From: an uncultured Planctomycetaceae bacterium
GTDB taxonomy: Bacteria > Planctomycetota > Planctomycetia > Pirellulales > UBA1268
Assembly (NCBI GenBank): GCA_903885565.1
Contig: CAISJI010000040.1
Coordinates: 62,001 to 126,000 of the forward strand
DNA: 64,000 bases
Direction: 5' to 3'
Shown: one piece after another, positions 1-11,095 of the stretch
Numbering within the stretch: position 1 is the first letter of the stretch
Layout: every line of letters starts with the position of its first letter
Notes under the pieces: model-generated
Told to the model about the DNA's origin: nothing
Databases searched by the model: none
Seen by the model: only the letters and a program-made list of their open reading frames with translations
Position numbers and translations under genes: made by a program

Positions 1-101
1 CCTCCGGGGCGAATGAGTTCCTGCAGAAGCCGTTTGAGGCCGAGATGCTGGTCGATCGGATCTGTGCGCTGCTGGACATCGAGTCTGTGGCGGCTGGTTG
101 A
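1..101 (+). CDS. Response regulator receiver domain, C-terminal end (partial)
   Basis: Only the last 32 codons are inside the window, read in frame 3. They contain FLQKPF, which matches the conserved Lys-Pro motif after the fifth beta strand of CheY-like receiver domains, followed by a helix (EAEMLVDRICALL) as expected for alpha-5. The protein ends a few residues after this helix, so the receiver domain is C-terminal or the protein is a single-domain regulator. Its TGA overlaps the TTG at position 98 of the following histidine kinase gene, so the two are probably translationally coupled and form a kinase/regulator pair. The N-terminal part lies outside the window, so other domains cannot be judged. 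Confidence 0.75.
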   Translation, partial: SGANEFLQKPFEAEMLVDRICALLDIESVAAG

Positions 102-1408
102 GCTCTGGTCTCGGTCGCTTGTCTCACCCGGTCGGAGGTTTTTTGGGACACTGCCAATCCTCCGGCGTGCGGCTCTTGGTGATCCCCGCGCCCTCCATAA
201 CGCTCGCGTTGCCGGTTCCGCGCCAGGCCTGCTTAGGCCTGGCGCGGGCCGTGCTCGCCGAGGTGAGGGACGGAAGTGGGCCTGCTGGCCAGTCGGGCGA
301 ACCGATCGCAGCGGCTTGGGCGGCACTGGCGGCTGAGTCGCCGGTGGTCGCTGTCTGGCTGGTCAGTGTCGATCCCGATGGGGCGGCAGAGGGCTCTGCC
401 CCTGTGCGCCGTGGGGCGTTCTTTCGCAGGCTCGGCGGTGCGCTTGTCGTCGGTCAGGCTCCGCCGGAAGCGATATGCGTGGGCGAGGCTGCCTGGGAAG
501 TGTTCGCGACTCAGTCGGCTGGGATGGGTGGTCGCAGCGTGGAGCAGACCTGCGCATCCGAGTGGCGTCAGCAGGGCTTGGAAATATGGCGCCGGATGGA
601 GGGTGGTCAATTGCCTGTCGTGGGGCCTCCTGATCTGCCCGCCGTTTCGGTGGAAGGGAAACTGCTGGCCGACCTTCTGGCGATGGCGGCCACGCACGCC
701 AGTCTCACGGAGAGGTTTGGCGAGTCACTCGCCGAGGCTCGCCTGGAGGCGACGAGGGAACTGGCGTATGGCGCCGGGCACGAGATCAACAATCCGCTGG
801 CCAATATCGCCACCCGGGCCCAGTCGCTGCTGCTGGAGGAACGCGATCCTGAACGCCGCAAGCGTCTGGCCACGATTGTCGACCAGTCGTTCCGCGCGCG
901 GGATCTGATCGGCGGCATGATGCTGTTCGCACGGCCGCCCAAGCCGCATCCGGCCGTCATCGATGTCAGCTTGATGGTGGCTGCGGTGATCGATTCACTC
1001 GCCGTTGGGGCGGCAAATCGCTCCATTCGTCTGGAATACTCTCCGCCCCCGGTTCCGCTGCCGGTCGTGGTCGATCGGGCGCAGATTGAAGAGGCGATTC
1101 GGATGGTGGTGGTCAATGCTGTTGAAGCAGTTGCGGATGGTGGCCGGGTCACGCTTCAGGCCTGCGGCCGGCAGGAGCAAGGGCGGGAGTGGTGTGCGAT
1201 CACCATTGATGACGACGGCCGGGGAATGGACCGGCAGACGGCGCAGCGGGCCTTTGATCCCTTTTTCAGTGGCCGGGAAGCCGGCCGGGGCGTGGGACTG
1301 GGGCTCTCCAAGGCCTGGGGATACGTGACCGCCGCAGGTGGCATCATCCGGATCGATTCCCGCCCCACGCAGGGAACCTGCGTGACGATTCTGGTTCCCG
1401 TTGGCTGA
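98..1408 (+). CDS. Sensor histidine kinase, no obvious membrane segment
   Basis: A 436-residue histidine kinase. The first 200 residues resemble no domain I recognise and show no clear transmembrane segment, so sensing may be cytoplasmic or through a partner. The transmitter is clear: H-box GHEINNPLANI with the phospho-acceptor His near residue 228, N-box VVVNAVEAV, G1 box DDDGRGM, F box FDPFFSG and G2 box GVGLGLS, then a final strand ending ILVPVG. HEINNPL is typical of PAS/NtrB-like kinases. The listed start is a TTG overlapping the TGA of the upstream regulator. In-frame TTG at 143 (after GGAGG) and GTG at 167 are alternatives, so the N-terminus is uncertain. A hairpin element begins 13 nt after the stop. 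The signal and target genes are not visible. Confidence 0.85.
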   Translation: MSSGLGRLSHPVGGFLGHCQSSGVRLLVIPAPSITLALPVPRQACLGLARAVLAEVRDGSGPAGQSGEPIAAAWAALAAESPVVAVWLVSVDPDGAAEGSAPVRRGAFFRRLGGALVVGQAPPEAICVGEAAWEVFATQSAGMGGRSVEQTCASEWRQQGLEIWRRMEGGQLPVVGPPDLPAVSVEGKLLADLLAMAATHASLTERFGESLAEARLEATRELAYGAGHEINNPLANIATRAQSLLLEERDPERRKRLATIVDQSFRARDLIGGMMLFARPPKPHPAVIDVSLMVAAVIDSLAVGAANRSIRLEYSPPPVPLPVVVDRAQIEEAIRMVVVNAVEAVADGGRVTLQACGRQEQGREWCAITIDDDGRGMDRQTAQRAFDPFFSGREAGRGVGLGLSKAWGYVTAAGGIIRIDSRPTQGTCVTILVPVG

Positions 1409-1420
1409 CCTGAGTTGTCC

Positions 1421-1533
1421 GTGGAAAAAGGCATCCTTGACCCTTTGGATGAAAGAGAGCCTGCTTGGTCTGCCTGCAGCAGGCTGCGCGTTAGAGTCAA
1501 CCCAAAGCCCCCGGCGTGATGAGGCCAGGGGCT
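1421..1533 (+). repeat. Three-hairpin intergenic element, copy 1 (A-B-C), degenerate
   Basis: This 330-bp gap between the histidine kinase and shc holds no gene but carries three successive inverted repeats. Hairpin A is at 1421-1447 (starts GTGGAAAAAGGCATCC, imperfect AAAGG/CCTTT stem). Hairpin B is at 1458-1485 (AGCCTGC pairing with GCAGGCT). Hairpin C is at 1506-1533 (AGCCCC pairing with GGGGCT). The order and the GTGGAAAAAG..CATCC start match the elements at 6437-6557 and, reversed, 9968-10057. It starts 13 nt after the kinase stop codon. Transcription termination or mRNA 3'-end protection would fit, but this is inference. The remaining 200 bp before shc show nothing I can name. Confidence 0.6.
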
Positions 1534-1738
1534 AGTACGGCTGCGGCAACCAGTTTTTTACGCTTCCAAGGCGGGTGCCGGCCGTTGCCGACCTTGTCGG
1601 TACCACTGCGTTTCTCTATCCTCGCTTGGCTTCCGGTTCGCGCTCGAAGGCCCTGCCGGAAGACCCCGAGTTCAGGATGGACTTGCGGGAGCGAGACGCG
1701 GGAGTGGGTCCCGCCGGCTTGGAGCTTGGATCCGCTGT

Positions 1739-3948
<2,210 letters not shown>

Positions 3949-3952
<4 letters not shown>

Positions 3953-5076
3953 GTGTGCCAGTCGGACAGATGATCGCCGTTGTGAGGCATGTGTTGACGC
4001 AGCGAATGCGGGGCAACGACCGGTATCCACTGGTGCTGATGCTGGAACCACTCTTTCGCTGCAACCTTGCCTGCGGAGGATGCGGCAAGATTCAGCACCC
4101 AACCGAGATTCTCCGCTCGCACCTCACGCCCCAGCAGTGCTTCGGCGCGGTGGATGAGTGCGGTGCCCCGATGGTCTCCATTCCCGGCGGTGAACCGCTG
4201 CTCCATCCGCAGATTGAGGAAATCGTGGCGGGGATCGTGGCCCGGCGCAAATACCTCTACCTCTGCACCAACGCGCTCAAACTCGAGGAGATGCTGCCGC
4301 GGTTCAAGCCCTCCCCCTATCTGGCGTTTTCGGTGCACCTCGACGGGCCGCGCGAGGAACATGACAGGGCGGTCTGCCGCGAGGGAGTGTACGACGTGGC
4401 GGTGTCGGCCATCCGTGCTGCGCGGAAGGCGGGGTTCCGGGTAACGACCAATTCCACGCTCTTCGCCGATGCCGATCCGGCACGGTATCGGCTGTTTTTT
4501 GATGAGGTGATGGCCCTTGGGGTGGAAGGGATGATGATCTCTCCGGGGTATTCCTATGCCAAGGCCCCCGATCAGGAGCACTTCCTGCCCCGGCAGCGCA
4601 GCCAGGCACTGTTTCAGCGGATTCTCGCCGGTGCTTCCAGCCGGTGGAAATTCAACCAGTCGCCGGTCTTCCTTGAGTATCTCAAAGGAGCCTGGGATCT
4701 GGAGTGCCGCCCGTGGGGCACACCCACCTACAACCTCTTCGGCTGGCAGCGCCCCTGCTATCTGCTGGACGAGGGCTACGCGAAGACTTTTCGTGAGCTG
4801 ATCGATGAGACCAACTGGGAAGGCTATGGCCGCGCCAGTGGAAATCCGCGCTGCCAGGATTGCATGGTGCACTGCGGGTATGAGCCGGCGGCCGTCGAGG
4901 CCACGTTTGGCTCGCTGCGCGGATTGCTCGGCACAGCCCGGCTCATGCTCTTCGGTCCGCCCCGTTCCCAGCCGCCGGTGGCCGAACCGCCCCCGTCGCA
5001 GCGGCCCCGGCCAACGACTCCCGTCAGGCAGCCCAACGGCCTTCCCTCGCTGCCCATTCTCGATCAGGTCGCTTAG
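3949..5076 (+). CDS. hpnH: Adenosylhopane synthase, radical SAM (HpnH)
   Basis: Joins a 5'-deoxyadenosyl group to the hopene side chain to give adenosylhopane, the first step towards C35 bacteriohopanepolyols. The 375-residue protein has the radical SAM cluster motif CNLACGGC (Cys38, Cys42, Cys45) close to the N-terminus and the GGEPLLHP glycine-rich motif. A Cys-containing C-terminal region (CQDCMVHCGYEP) matches the extra domain that HpnH carries. The last 40 residues are Pro/Arg-rich and probably disordered. The ATG at 3949 overlaps the shc stop by 4 bp, and an open frame continues upstream only as a shadow of shc, so this start is firm. The partner enzyme HpnG is likely the product at 22987-23742. 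Confidence 0.93.
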
Positions 5077-5091
5077 CGAAATCGCGCATGC

Positions 5092-5113
5092 GGGGAGGGA
5101 TGGCTTTTTCCCC
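5092..5113 (-). repeat. Weak hairpin-A-like repeat, reversed
   Basis: GGGGA (5092-5096) can pair with TCCCC (5109-5113). On the minus strand the sequence reads GGGGAAAAAGCCATCC, close to the hairpin-A sequence at 6437. It lies 15 nt after the hpnH stop codon but is in the opposite orientation to hpnH, unlike the other copies. No B or C hairpin is visible beside it. It may be a degenerate copy or chance similarity. Confidence 0.35.
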
Positions 5114-5206
5114 TCAGAGTGACGGTGCGTGCAGGGATGCGGTAGACTTTTCCGGGGCATGAGCCCTGTCTGCCTGATCCGCACCATTCCCCACGAAGAG
5201 CCAACT

Positions 5207-6430
5207 GTGCCGTACCAACTACGCCCCCTGCGATCCCTCGCCATCCTGCTTGTGAGCCTGTCGGTTGGCTCAGTTGCTCCTTGTCTGCTGCTCGCGGCGG
5301 AGCCTTCCTCATGGAAGCAGCACACGATCAATCATCGCTCGCCATTCGAGGCGGTTGGTGTGGCCGATTTCAATGGCGACGGGAAACCGGATGTCTTCTG
5401 CGGCGATGCGTGGTACGCCGGGCCGAATTGGACCCAGCACAAAGTCCGCGACGTCCCTCCCGGCACGAATCCGCAGTACCACGAGGATTTTGCCGACGCC
5501 CCTCTCGATGTCAACGGTGATGGCAAAGTGGACATCGTGACCTGCGCGTATTTCAGCCGAAAAATAGGCTGGGTCGAAAACCCCGCCGATCCGACTCAAG
5601 CCTGGACCGAACACACCATCGATCTGCCTGGCTCGATGGAGACAAGCTATCTGCTCGATCTGTACGGCGATGGAACGCCTGTCTTGATCCCCAACGTCGG
5701 CGGACAAGTCCTGTTCTACGAACTCGTATCCCGGTCGCCACAGGTGGAATGGAAGACCCGCACCCTTGCCCCACAAGGAGCAGGCCATGGCGTTGGGCAT
5801 GGCGATATCAATCGGGACGGACGCATCGATCTGATTACTCCGATGGGATGGTATGAGCAGCCAGCCGAACGCACCGGTGAATGGGCATTTCATCCCGACT
5901 TCCAGCTCGGAACAGCCAGCGTCGAGATCATCGGCCACGACTTTGATGGGGACGGCGACACCGATATCGCGTGGGGCATGGGGCATGAGTTCGGGCTGTA
6001 CTGGATGAAGCAGTCGGTCGATTCAGCCGGCAAGCGGACCTGGACGAAGGAAGATATCGATACGACGTTCTCCCAGGTCCACACGCTGCACCTGGCAGAC
6101 TTCGATGGAGACGGCGAGAAGGAGTTTGTCACGGGGAAGCGGATCTACGCTCACGCCAGCGAGCCCGGGGCAACAGCCGAGCCGTGCCTGTTTATCTACA
6201 AGTTTGACCGCACATCTGCGCAGTGGTTGAAGACCACCGTCTATCGCGGCGAGCCAGCGCCATTGGCTCCAATCAACCCCGAGCAGCGCGACGCGCTCAA
6301 GGATTTCCGGGCCGGGTCGGCAGGCACCGGCCTGCAGATGGCGCTTCACGACATGGATGCCGACGGCGATATCGATATCGTGGCCCCCGGCAAATCGGGA
6401 GTCTACTGGTTTGAAAATCCCCTTCGCTGA
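5207..6430 (+). CDS. Secreted FG-GAP/VCBS repeat protein
   Basis: A 407-residue exported protein predicted to fold as a beta-propeller with calcium-binding loops. At least six DxDxDG-type loops are visible: DFNGDGKPD, DVNGDGKVD, DINRDGRID, DFDGDGDTD, DFDGDGEKE and DMDADGDID. I chose the GTG at 5207 because it is followed directly by a signal peptide (RPLRSLAILLVSLSVGS, cut near LLLAAEP) and preceded by GAAGAG 8 nt upstream. An in-frame ATG at 5159 would add 16 residues before the signal. Such proteins are abundant in planctomycetes and often sit near carbohydrate or sulfatase genes. The ligand is unknown. A three-hairpin element starts 7 nt after the stop. Confidence 0.82.
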   Translation: MPYQLRPLRSLAILLVSLSVGSVAPCLLLAAEPSSWKQHTINHRSPFEAVGVADFNGDGKPDVFCGDAWYAGPNWTQHKVRDVPPGTNPQYHEDFADAPLDVNGDGKVDIVTCAYFSRKIGWVENPADPTQAWTEHTIDLPGSMETSYLLDLYGDGTPVLIPNVGGQVLFYELVSRSPQVEWKTRTLAPQGAGHGVGHGDINRDGRIDLITPMGWYEQPAERTGEWAFHPDFQLGTASVEIIGHDFDGDGDTDIAWGMGHEFGLYWMKQSVDSAGKRTWTKEDIDTTFSQVHTLHLADFDGDGEKEFVTGKRIYAHASEPGATAEPCLFIYKFDRTSAQWLKTTVYRGEPAPLAPINPEQRDALKDFRAGSAGTGLQMALHDMDADGDIDIVAPGKSGVYWFENPLR

Positions 6431-6436
6431 AAATAC

Positions 6437-6557
6437 GTGGAAAAAGCCATCCATGGCCCTTTGAATCGAAGACAGTCCACTCGGTCGACCGCAGGAAACG
6501 CCCCCGCCATAGGGCCCGGATGGCGTTTCCTGGGTCTCTAACCGCCGTATCCGGCGG
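6437..6557 (+). repeat. Three-hairpin intergenic element, copy 2 (A-B-C)
   Basis: Three ordered inverted repeats start 7 nt after the FG-GAP gene. A (6437-6464): GTGGAAAAAGCCATCCATGG with a GCCAT/ATGGC core. B (6492-6532): a perfect 11-bp stem, CAGGAAACGCC pairing with GGCGTTTCCTG, around a 19-nt loop. C (6542-6557): CCGCCG pairing with CGGCGG around four bases. The same A-B-C order with related sequences recurs, reversed, at 9968-10057. There is no T-run after A, so it is not a classical intrinsic terminator. Confidence 0.75.
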
Positions 6558-6628
6558 CGAACCATTTGATCCACGGCCTGTTCACTGCCCGTGAACAGCC
6601 CCCTCAACCTCCTTGAGAACCATTCCCC

Positions 6629-7888
6629 ATGCAATCACGAAGGCAGTTCCTCAAAGCAAGTGTCGCCGCGAGCGCCGCAATTGCAGTGCCAACGATCATT
6701 CCCTCGTCGGCATTGGGGCTCGACGGGACGGTCGCTCCGAGCGAGCGGATCGTGATGGGGATTCTCGGCAGCGGCGGTCGCGGAACATACGATCTGGGCA
6801 TATTCCTGCAACAGCCGGAAACCCAGTTCGTGGCCGTGAGCGATGTGCGCAGCGAGCGGCGCGAAGCCGCCAAGAAAATCATCGATGAGAAGCATGGCAG
6901 CAGCGACTGCGCGGCCTATCGCGACATGTTTGAACTCTTCGCTCGCGATGACATCGATGCCGTTCTGATCGCCACCGGAGACCGCTGGCATACCCTGGCC
7001 TCGATTCTGGCAGCCAAGGCGGGCAAGGACATCTACTGCGAAAAACCGTGCTCGATGACCATTGCGGAGAGTCGAGCGCTCGCGGATGGGATTCGCCACT
7101 ATGGCCGGATCTATCAGGCTGGCACTCAGCGCCGCAATATCGGCAATTTTATGCATGCGATCGATCTCGCGCAGAGCGGGCGGCTCGGAAAACTCCACAC
7201 CGTCCATGCCAACACCCTGGCGCCGGCCACCAACCACGATTGGCTGCCCGCCGAACCCGAGCCCCCCAAGGATGTCGTCGATTGGGAGCGGTGGCTGGGG
7301 CCGACGCCATGGCGGCCGTACAACTCGGCCTACGTGGCCGGGCGCTGGCGGGGCTATTTCGATTTTCATGGGGGGGGCATTCTGGAATGGGGCGCCCATA
7401 CCATCGACTTGTGCCAGGCTGCCTGTCAGATGGACCACACCACTCCCGTTCACTTTGAGCCTCAAGTGGGCGGCGTTGTGGCCCGCTATGCCAATGGCAT
7501 CAAGCTCGTCATGCGGGATACCGGATGGCTGGGGATGGGGACGTGCAGCGTGCGTTTTGAAGGAGAGGATGGCTGGATCGAAACCGGTGACAGCGGCAAC
7601 ATGCTCCTGGGGCCGGGCGCGTTGAAGGCGGAATATCGGGAGTTCAGCGATTCAGGCACCGATCCCACCACTCACATTCGGGAGTTTTTACGGTGCGTTC
7701 AAGCGCGAGGCATTCCTTCAGCCAATGCCGATGTTGCCGCACAAACGCATGTCGCAGCCCATGCCGCCTATATCGCATCCCAACTCGGACGCGCGGTGCA
7801 ATTCGACCCGGTTGGTGAACACTTTGTCGACGACGACGAGGCCAATCGCATGCGTGGCCGTGCCTACCGTGCTCCCTGGCATGCGTAG
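6629..7888 (+). CDS. Tat-exported Gfo/Idh/MocA family oxidoreductase
   Basis: A 419-residue NAD(P)-dependent oxidoreductase-like protein. The N-terminus MQSRRQFLKASVAASAA is a twin-arginine signal (SRRQFLK), so the folded protein is exported to the periplasm. The Rossmann fold follows: GILGSGGRGTYDLG near residue 46. The EKPCSM motif corresponds to the EKP signature whose lysine is catalytic in the family. The C-terminal alpha/beta domain includes HGGGILEWGAH and a final DVAAQTHVAAHAAYIA helix. Members of this type are highly multiplied in planctomycetes and are thought to act on sugars, but the substrate here cannot be read from sequence. It is followed after 61 bp by a HEAT-repeat protein, perhaps co-transcribed. 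Confidence 0.9.
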   Translation: MQSRRQFLKASVAASAAIAVPTIIPSSALGLDGTVAPSERIVMGILGSGGRGTYDLGIFLQQPETQFVAVSDVRSERREAAKKIIDEKHGSSDCAAYRDMFELFARDDIDAVLIATGDRWHTLASILAAKAGKDIYCEKPCSMTIAESRALADGIRHYGRIYQAGTQRRNIGNFMHAIDLAQSGRLGKLHTVHANTLAPATNHDWLPAEPEPPKDVVDWERWLGPTPWRPYNSAYVAGRWRGYFDFHGGGILEWGAHTIDLCQAACQMDHTTPVHFEPQVGGVVARYANGIKLVMRDTGWLGMGTCSVRFEGEDGWIETGDSGNMLLGPGALKAEYREFSDSGTDPTTHIREFLRCVQARGIPSANADVAAQTHVAAHAAYIASQLGRAVQFDPVGEHFVDDDEANRMRGRAYRAPWHA

Positions 7889-7949
7889 CTGACTCTGAGC
7901 CGATTCAACCGTCCGCTGTGTTCACTTCAAAACCTCAACACCAATCCAC

Positions 7950-9884
7950 ATGCCCCTCCTCAAAACCTGCCGTGGCCGCATCTATCCGTGCATTCTTGGT
8001 GTCTGCGTCGTGTTTGCCATGGGGGCGACTAGCCAAGCAGATGAAGTCGCCGAGCTGTGTGCGATCCTCCAGTCAGATGCCCCCCTCCACGATCGAGGCG
8101 TTGCCTGCCAGCGACTGGCCGTCGTCGGCAGCACCGAATCGATCCCCATCCTCGCCACATGGCTGGGGGATGCGGAACTATCTCATCTGGCGCGGGCTGC
8201 CCTCGAAGCCATCCCTTCGCCTCAGGTGGATAGCCTCTTTCGCCAGCAGCTTTCCACTGCCAGCGGAGATCAGCTCATCGGGATCATCGACTCGATCGGG
8301 AATCGCCGGGACGCTGCCGCAGTTGAATCACTCGCGGAGCTGTTGCCACAATCTTCTGGTGCCAGGCAAGCCGCTCTTCTTTCCGCCTTGGGCACGATCG
8401 CCAGCCTTGAGTCGGCGGAGATATTGCTCCCCCAGCTGAAAAATCCAGCGAATCCCGATGTCAACGCTGTCGCTGACGCGGCGCTGCGCTGCGCCGACCG
8501 ATTCGCAGCAGAAGGAAAAACAGCCGAGGCGCTGCAGGTGTATGACGCCGTCCGTACCGCGCCCGTTTCCCCCACGCTTCTGGCGGCAGCCACGCTTTCC
8601 ACGATACGCATCTCCGGCAGCAAAGGCTGGGCGCTGCTCAATGACCAATTGGCCAGCAGCAACGACGACCAGTTTGCTGTGGGATTACAAGCCGCCAGAC
8701 GTGTGCCCGCACGTGATGTCGTCGGGAAGCTTGCTGGCGCGCTGCCGAATGCCACTCCCGGGCGAGCGGTGATGCTCTTGGACGCCCTGTCAGACCTGGG
8801 AGACACGAGCGTTCTTCCCGCCGTTAGGGACGCGGTCGGCTCCGAGAATGCTTTCGTCAAAGCCGCTGCCATTTCCGCTCTGGGGAAGCTGGGGGATGCA
8901 GCGGATCTTGAACTGTTGTTGGCGGCCAGCGGCAGCGACAACGCAGCTGTCGCCAGTGCCGCGCTGAAAAGTCTGGTGGAGCTGCAGGGGGAGGGAGTCG
9001 ACCAAGCCATTCTGAGCACGCTTCAGCACACCACCGCATACCAGGAAACCCTTATTCGCCTCATCGGCGCCAGGCGAATAAAAGCTCTGCCTGTGCTGTG
9101 GGCAGCCATGAAAACGTCAGAAATGCCCGTGCGCATGGCCGCGCTCGACTCACTTGGTCGCACGATACCCGACGCCGATATCCTCCCGCTGGTCGATGTG
9201 GTGCTAACCACCACTGGGGAAGAGCATGCCGCCGCGATTGCGGCGCTCACCTCGGCCTGTCGCAGGGCCAGCGATCCTGATGAAACCGTCCGGCAGATAT
9301 CAGCTCGATTTGCCGCCGCGCCGCTCGATCTCCAGCGGGTGCGGTTTGAAATCCTCAAGACGATCGGAGGCGAGGAGGCCCTCAAGCAGGTGATCCGGGG
9401 TGCCATGGACCCGGAGGAACCGATCCAGGATGCCGCCACGCGAGCCCTCGGTGAGTGGCCAACCCCCGATGTCGGCCCTCAACTGCTGCCCTTGTGTCAT
9501 TCGCTCCAGACACCCAAGTTTAAAATCCGCGCCCTGCGGGCCTACATTCGGGTGTTCAAGCAATTCGGATTGCCGAGCGAAGAGCGCCTGCAGATGGCCC
9601 GCGATGCCTTCGCTCTGGCCACTCGGCCGGAGGACAAAGTTTTAATTCTGCACTCCTTGCTCAGTTTTCAAAATCTGGAGTCGCTGCAGTTTGCCCTGGA
9701 ACACATCAAGGACCCCGGTCTCGAAGCGACCGCAGCCCAGGTGGCGATCTATATTTCTGACCAGGTCAGCGACAAGAAAGCAGTGATCGACGCGATGCGG
9801 GCGATCCTCGATTCCGGTGCGGAAGAAACCTACGCCAAGCAGGCCCGCGACATACTGGCCAAAAATGGGGCTGGCGGCCAATAG
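7950..9884 (+). CDS. Secreted HEAT-repeat protein
   Basis: A 644-residue protein with an N-terminal signal peptide (CILGVCVVFAMGATSQA). The rest is an alpha solenoid of HEAT/PBS-lyase-like repeats: helices with the pattern A-hydrophobic-x-ALG(K/R)LGD recur, for example VKAAAISALGKLGDA, VRMAALDSLGRTIPDA and IQDAATRALGEWPTP. Such solenoids bind other proteins; no catalytic residues are evident. Planctomycetes carry many of these, often fused to or beside cytochromes and sugar dehydrogenases. Its location 61 bp behind the Tat oxidoreductase suggests a shared transcript and perhaps a periplasmic complex, which is inference. A perfect 16-bp palindrome starts 2 nt after the stop. Confidence 0.85.
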   Translation: MPLLKTCRGRIYPCILGVCVVFAMGATSQADEVAELCAILQSDAPLHDRGVACQRLAVVGSTESIPILATWLGDAELSHLARAALEAIPSPQVDSLFRQQLSTASGDQLIGIIDSIGNRRDAAAVESLAELLPQSSGARQAALLSALGTIASLESAEILLPQLKNPANPDVNAVADAALRCADRFAAEGKTAEALQVYDAVRTAPVSPTLLAAATLSTIRISGSKGWALLNDQLASSNDDQFAVGLQAARRVPARDVVGKLAGALPNATPGRAVMLLDALSDLGDTSVLPAVRDAVGSENAFVKAAAISALGKLGDAADLELLLAASGSDNAAVASAALKSLVELQGEGVDQAILSTLQHTTAYQETLIRLIGARRIKALPVLWAAMKTSEMPVRMAALDSLGRTIPDADILPLVDVVLTTTGEEHAAAIAALTSACRRASDPDETVRQISARFAAAPLDLQRVRFEILKTIGGEEALKQVIRGAMDPEEPIQDAATRALGEWPTPDVGPQLLPLCHSLQTPKFKIRALRAYIRVFKQFGLPSEERLQMARDAFALATRPEDKVLILHSLLSFQNLESLQFALEHIKDPGLEATAAQVAIYISDQVSDKKAVIDAMRAILDSGAEETYAKQARDILAKNGAGGQ

Positions 9885-9885
9885 C

Positions 9886-9901
9886 CCAAGAGCGCTCTTG
9901 G
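9886..9901 (+). terminator. Perfect palindrome after the HEAT-repeat gene
   Basis: CCAAGAGC followed directly by GCTCTTGG forms a perfect 16-bp palindrome 2 nt after the stop codon. It would give a stem with a minimal loop. No T-run follows, so a terminator role is only suggested by position between convergent genes. Confidence 0.4.
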
Positions 9902-9967
9902 AGAGCTGGGACAACGACTGCGTAGATCCAACGAGCGAGCGGCGTAACACGCTGAGAAAAGGGTGGT

Positions 9968-10057
9968 CCGCCGCAGGTGGCGGCGGTCGACTCAGGAAAC
10001 CCTCGGCGTTTCCTGCTGTCGACGGAGTGGAAAAAGGTCAGGGATGACTTTTTCCAC
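9968..10057 (-). repeat. Three-hairpin intergenic element, copy 3 (reversed C-B-A), near-perfect
   Basis: The best-formed copy. Read on the minus strand it starts 8 nt after the ROK gene stop. A: GTGGAAAAAG (10027-10036) pairs perfectly with CTTTTTCCAC (10048-10057). B: GTCGAC (9986-9991) with GTCGAC (10018-10023), enclosing AGGAAAC (9994-10000) with GTTTCCT (10008-10014). C: CCGCCG (9968-9973) with CGGCGG (9981-9986). Hairpin B shares CAGGAAAC/GTTTCCTG with copy 2. It separates convergent genes and could terminate transcription in both directions. Confidence 0.8.
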
Positions 10058-10064
10058 GTAAAGA

Positions 10065-11087
10065 TCAGAGACCGCGTTCGCGGACCAGTCGCACCGCATC
10101 GAGCGCCGCGCCGCGGGCGCCGGCGGTATCGCCGTTGGGGATCACGTGGATGGGGATGCCAGCCTGCTCCTCGCGCTGCGAGGGCATGCCGGAGCGAATC
10201 TCGTCCACGAACCAGGCCTGGAACGCAGGCGACGTCTCCACGGCGCCGCCCCCCACGATGAGTGCGTCAGGGTCAAACACATTGATCATTTCGTCAAAAA
10301 AGAGCCCCAATGCGTGCGCCTGCACGCGAAACACATCCCGGCAGAGAGGATCCCCCTCCTCCGCCCTGCCCCGTACCAATTTCGCTGCTTTGGCGACGTC
10401 GCCCAGGGCGGCCAGCGGATGGTCTGGCTGGCGGCCAAGGAAATAGGGCAACAGCGACTGCCTGATCGCCGTCAGTGAACAGACCGACTCCAGATCGCCA
10501 ACACGGCCACAGTTGCAGGTGGGGACAAGGCCCTCGATGCCTTTGATCTGGCCGTAGGGAATCAGCACATGCCCCAACTCACCGCCGAAACCATGCCGCC
10601 CAGTCACCACCCGGCCGTTGGTGATGACGCCCCCTCCCAGGCCGGTGCCGACGATCGCCGAGATTGATGTGGCGGTGTTCTCCGAGCCGAACAAGGCGAC
10701 ATGCCCCCACAGAGCGGCTGCATTGCCGTCGTTCAGGTAGGTCACCGGCAGTCCCAACCGGGCCGAGAGGCCAGCCCGGATGTCGTAGCCGGACCACTCC
10801 GGGTGGACAAAATTGGTGGAGCCACGCCGGCTGAACACGCCGGCCGAGCTGGCCGGTCCGGGGGTGTCGAGCCCGATGGCGACCAGATCGGACAGTCGCA
10901 CGCCGGCTGCCTCCGCAGCGATCGCCAGTCCATCGGCAATTTGACCGAGGCAGATGTCCGGCCCTTCAACGCTGCGGGCCGGATGCTCGCACAGGCTTTC
11001 GATGAGAAACTGGCCGCGCTCATCCAGGAATGTGTAGTTGATCGCAGTGCCACCGAGATCGATACCTGCGACGACTCTCGCTGTCAT
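10065..11087 (-). CDS. ROK family sugar kinase (glucokinase-like)
   Basis: A 340-residue actin-fold kinase of the ROK group, probably phosphorylating glucose or another hexose with ATP. The phosphate-binding loop GIDLGGTAINY is at the N-terminus, the catalytic region YLNDGNAAALWGH contains the conserved Asp, and IVGTGLGGG is the second phosphate loop. The ROK zinc motif normally has one His and three Cys; here GELGHVLI supplies the His and CNCGRVGDLE two Cys, with Asp at the third Cys position. Zinc binding may therefore be altered. The gene lies 8 bp behind sufE and likely shares its transcript, though no functional link is evident. ATG at 11087 is the natural start. Confidence 0.88.
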   Translation of the reverse strand: MTARVVAGIDLGGTAINYTFLDERGQFLIESLCEHPARSVEGPDICLGQIADGLAIAAEAAGVRLSDLVAIGLDTPGPASSAGVFSRRGSTNFVHPEWSGYDIRAGLSARLGLPVTYLNDGNAAALWGHVALFGSENTATSISAIVGTGLGGGVITNGRVVTGRHGFGGELGHVLIPYGQIKGIEGLVPTCNCGRVGDLESVCSLTAIRQSLLPYFLGRQPDHPLAALGDVAKAAKLVRGRAEEGDPLCRDVFRVQAHALGLFFDEMINVFDPDALIVGGGAVETSPAFQAWFVDEIRSGMPSQREEQAGIPIHVIPNGDTAGARGAALDAVRLVRERGL

Positions 11088-11095
11088 GGTGTTGC

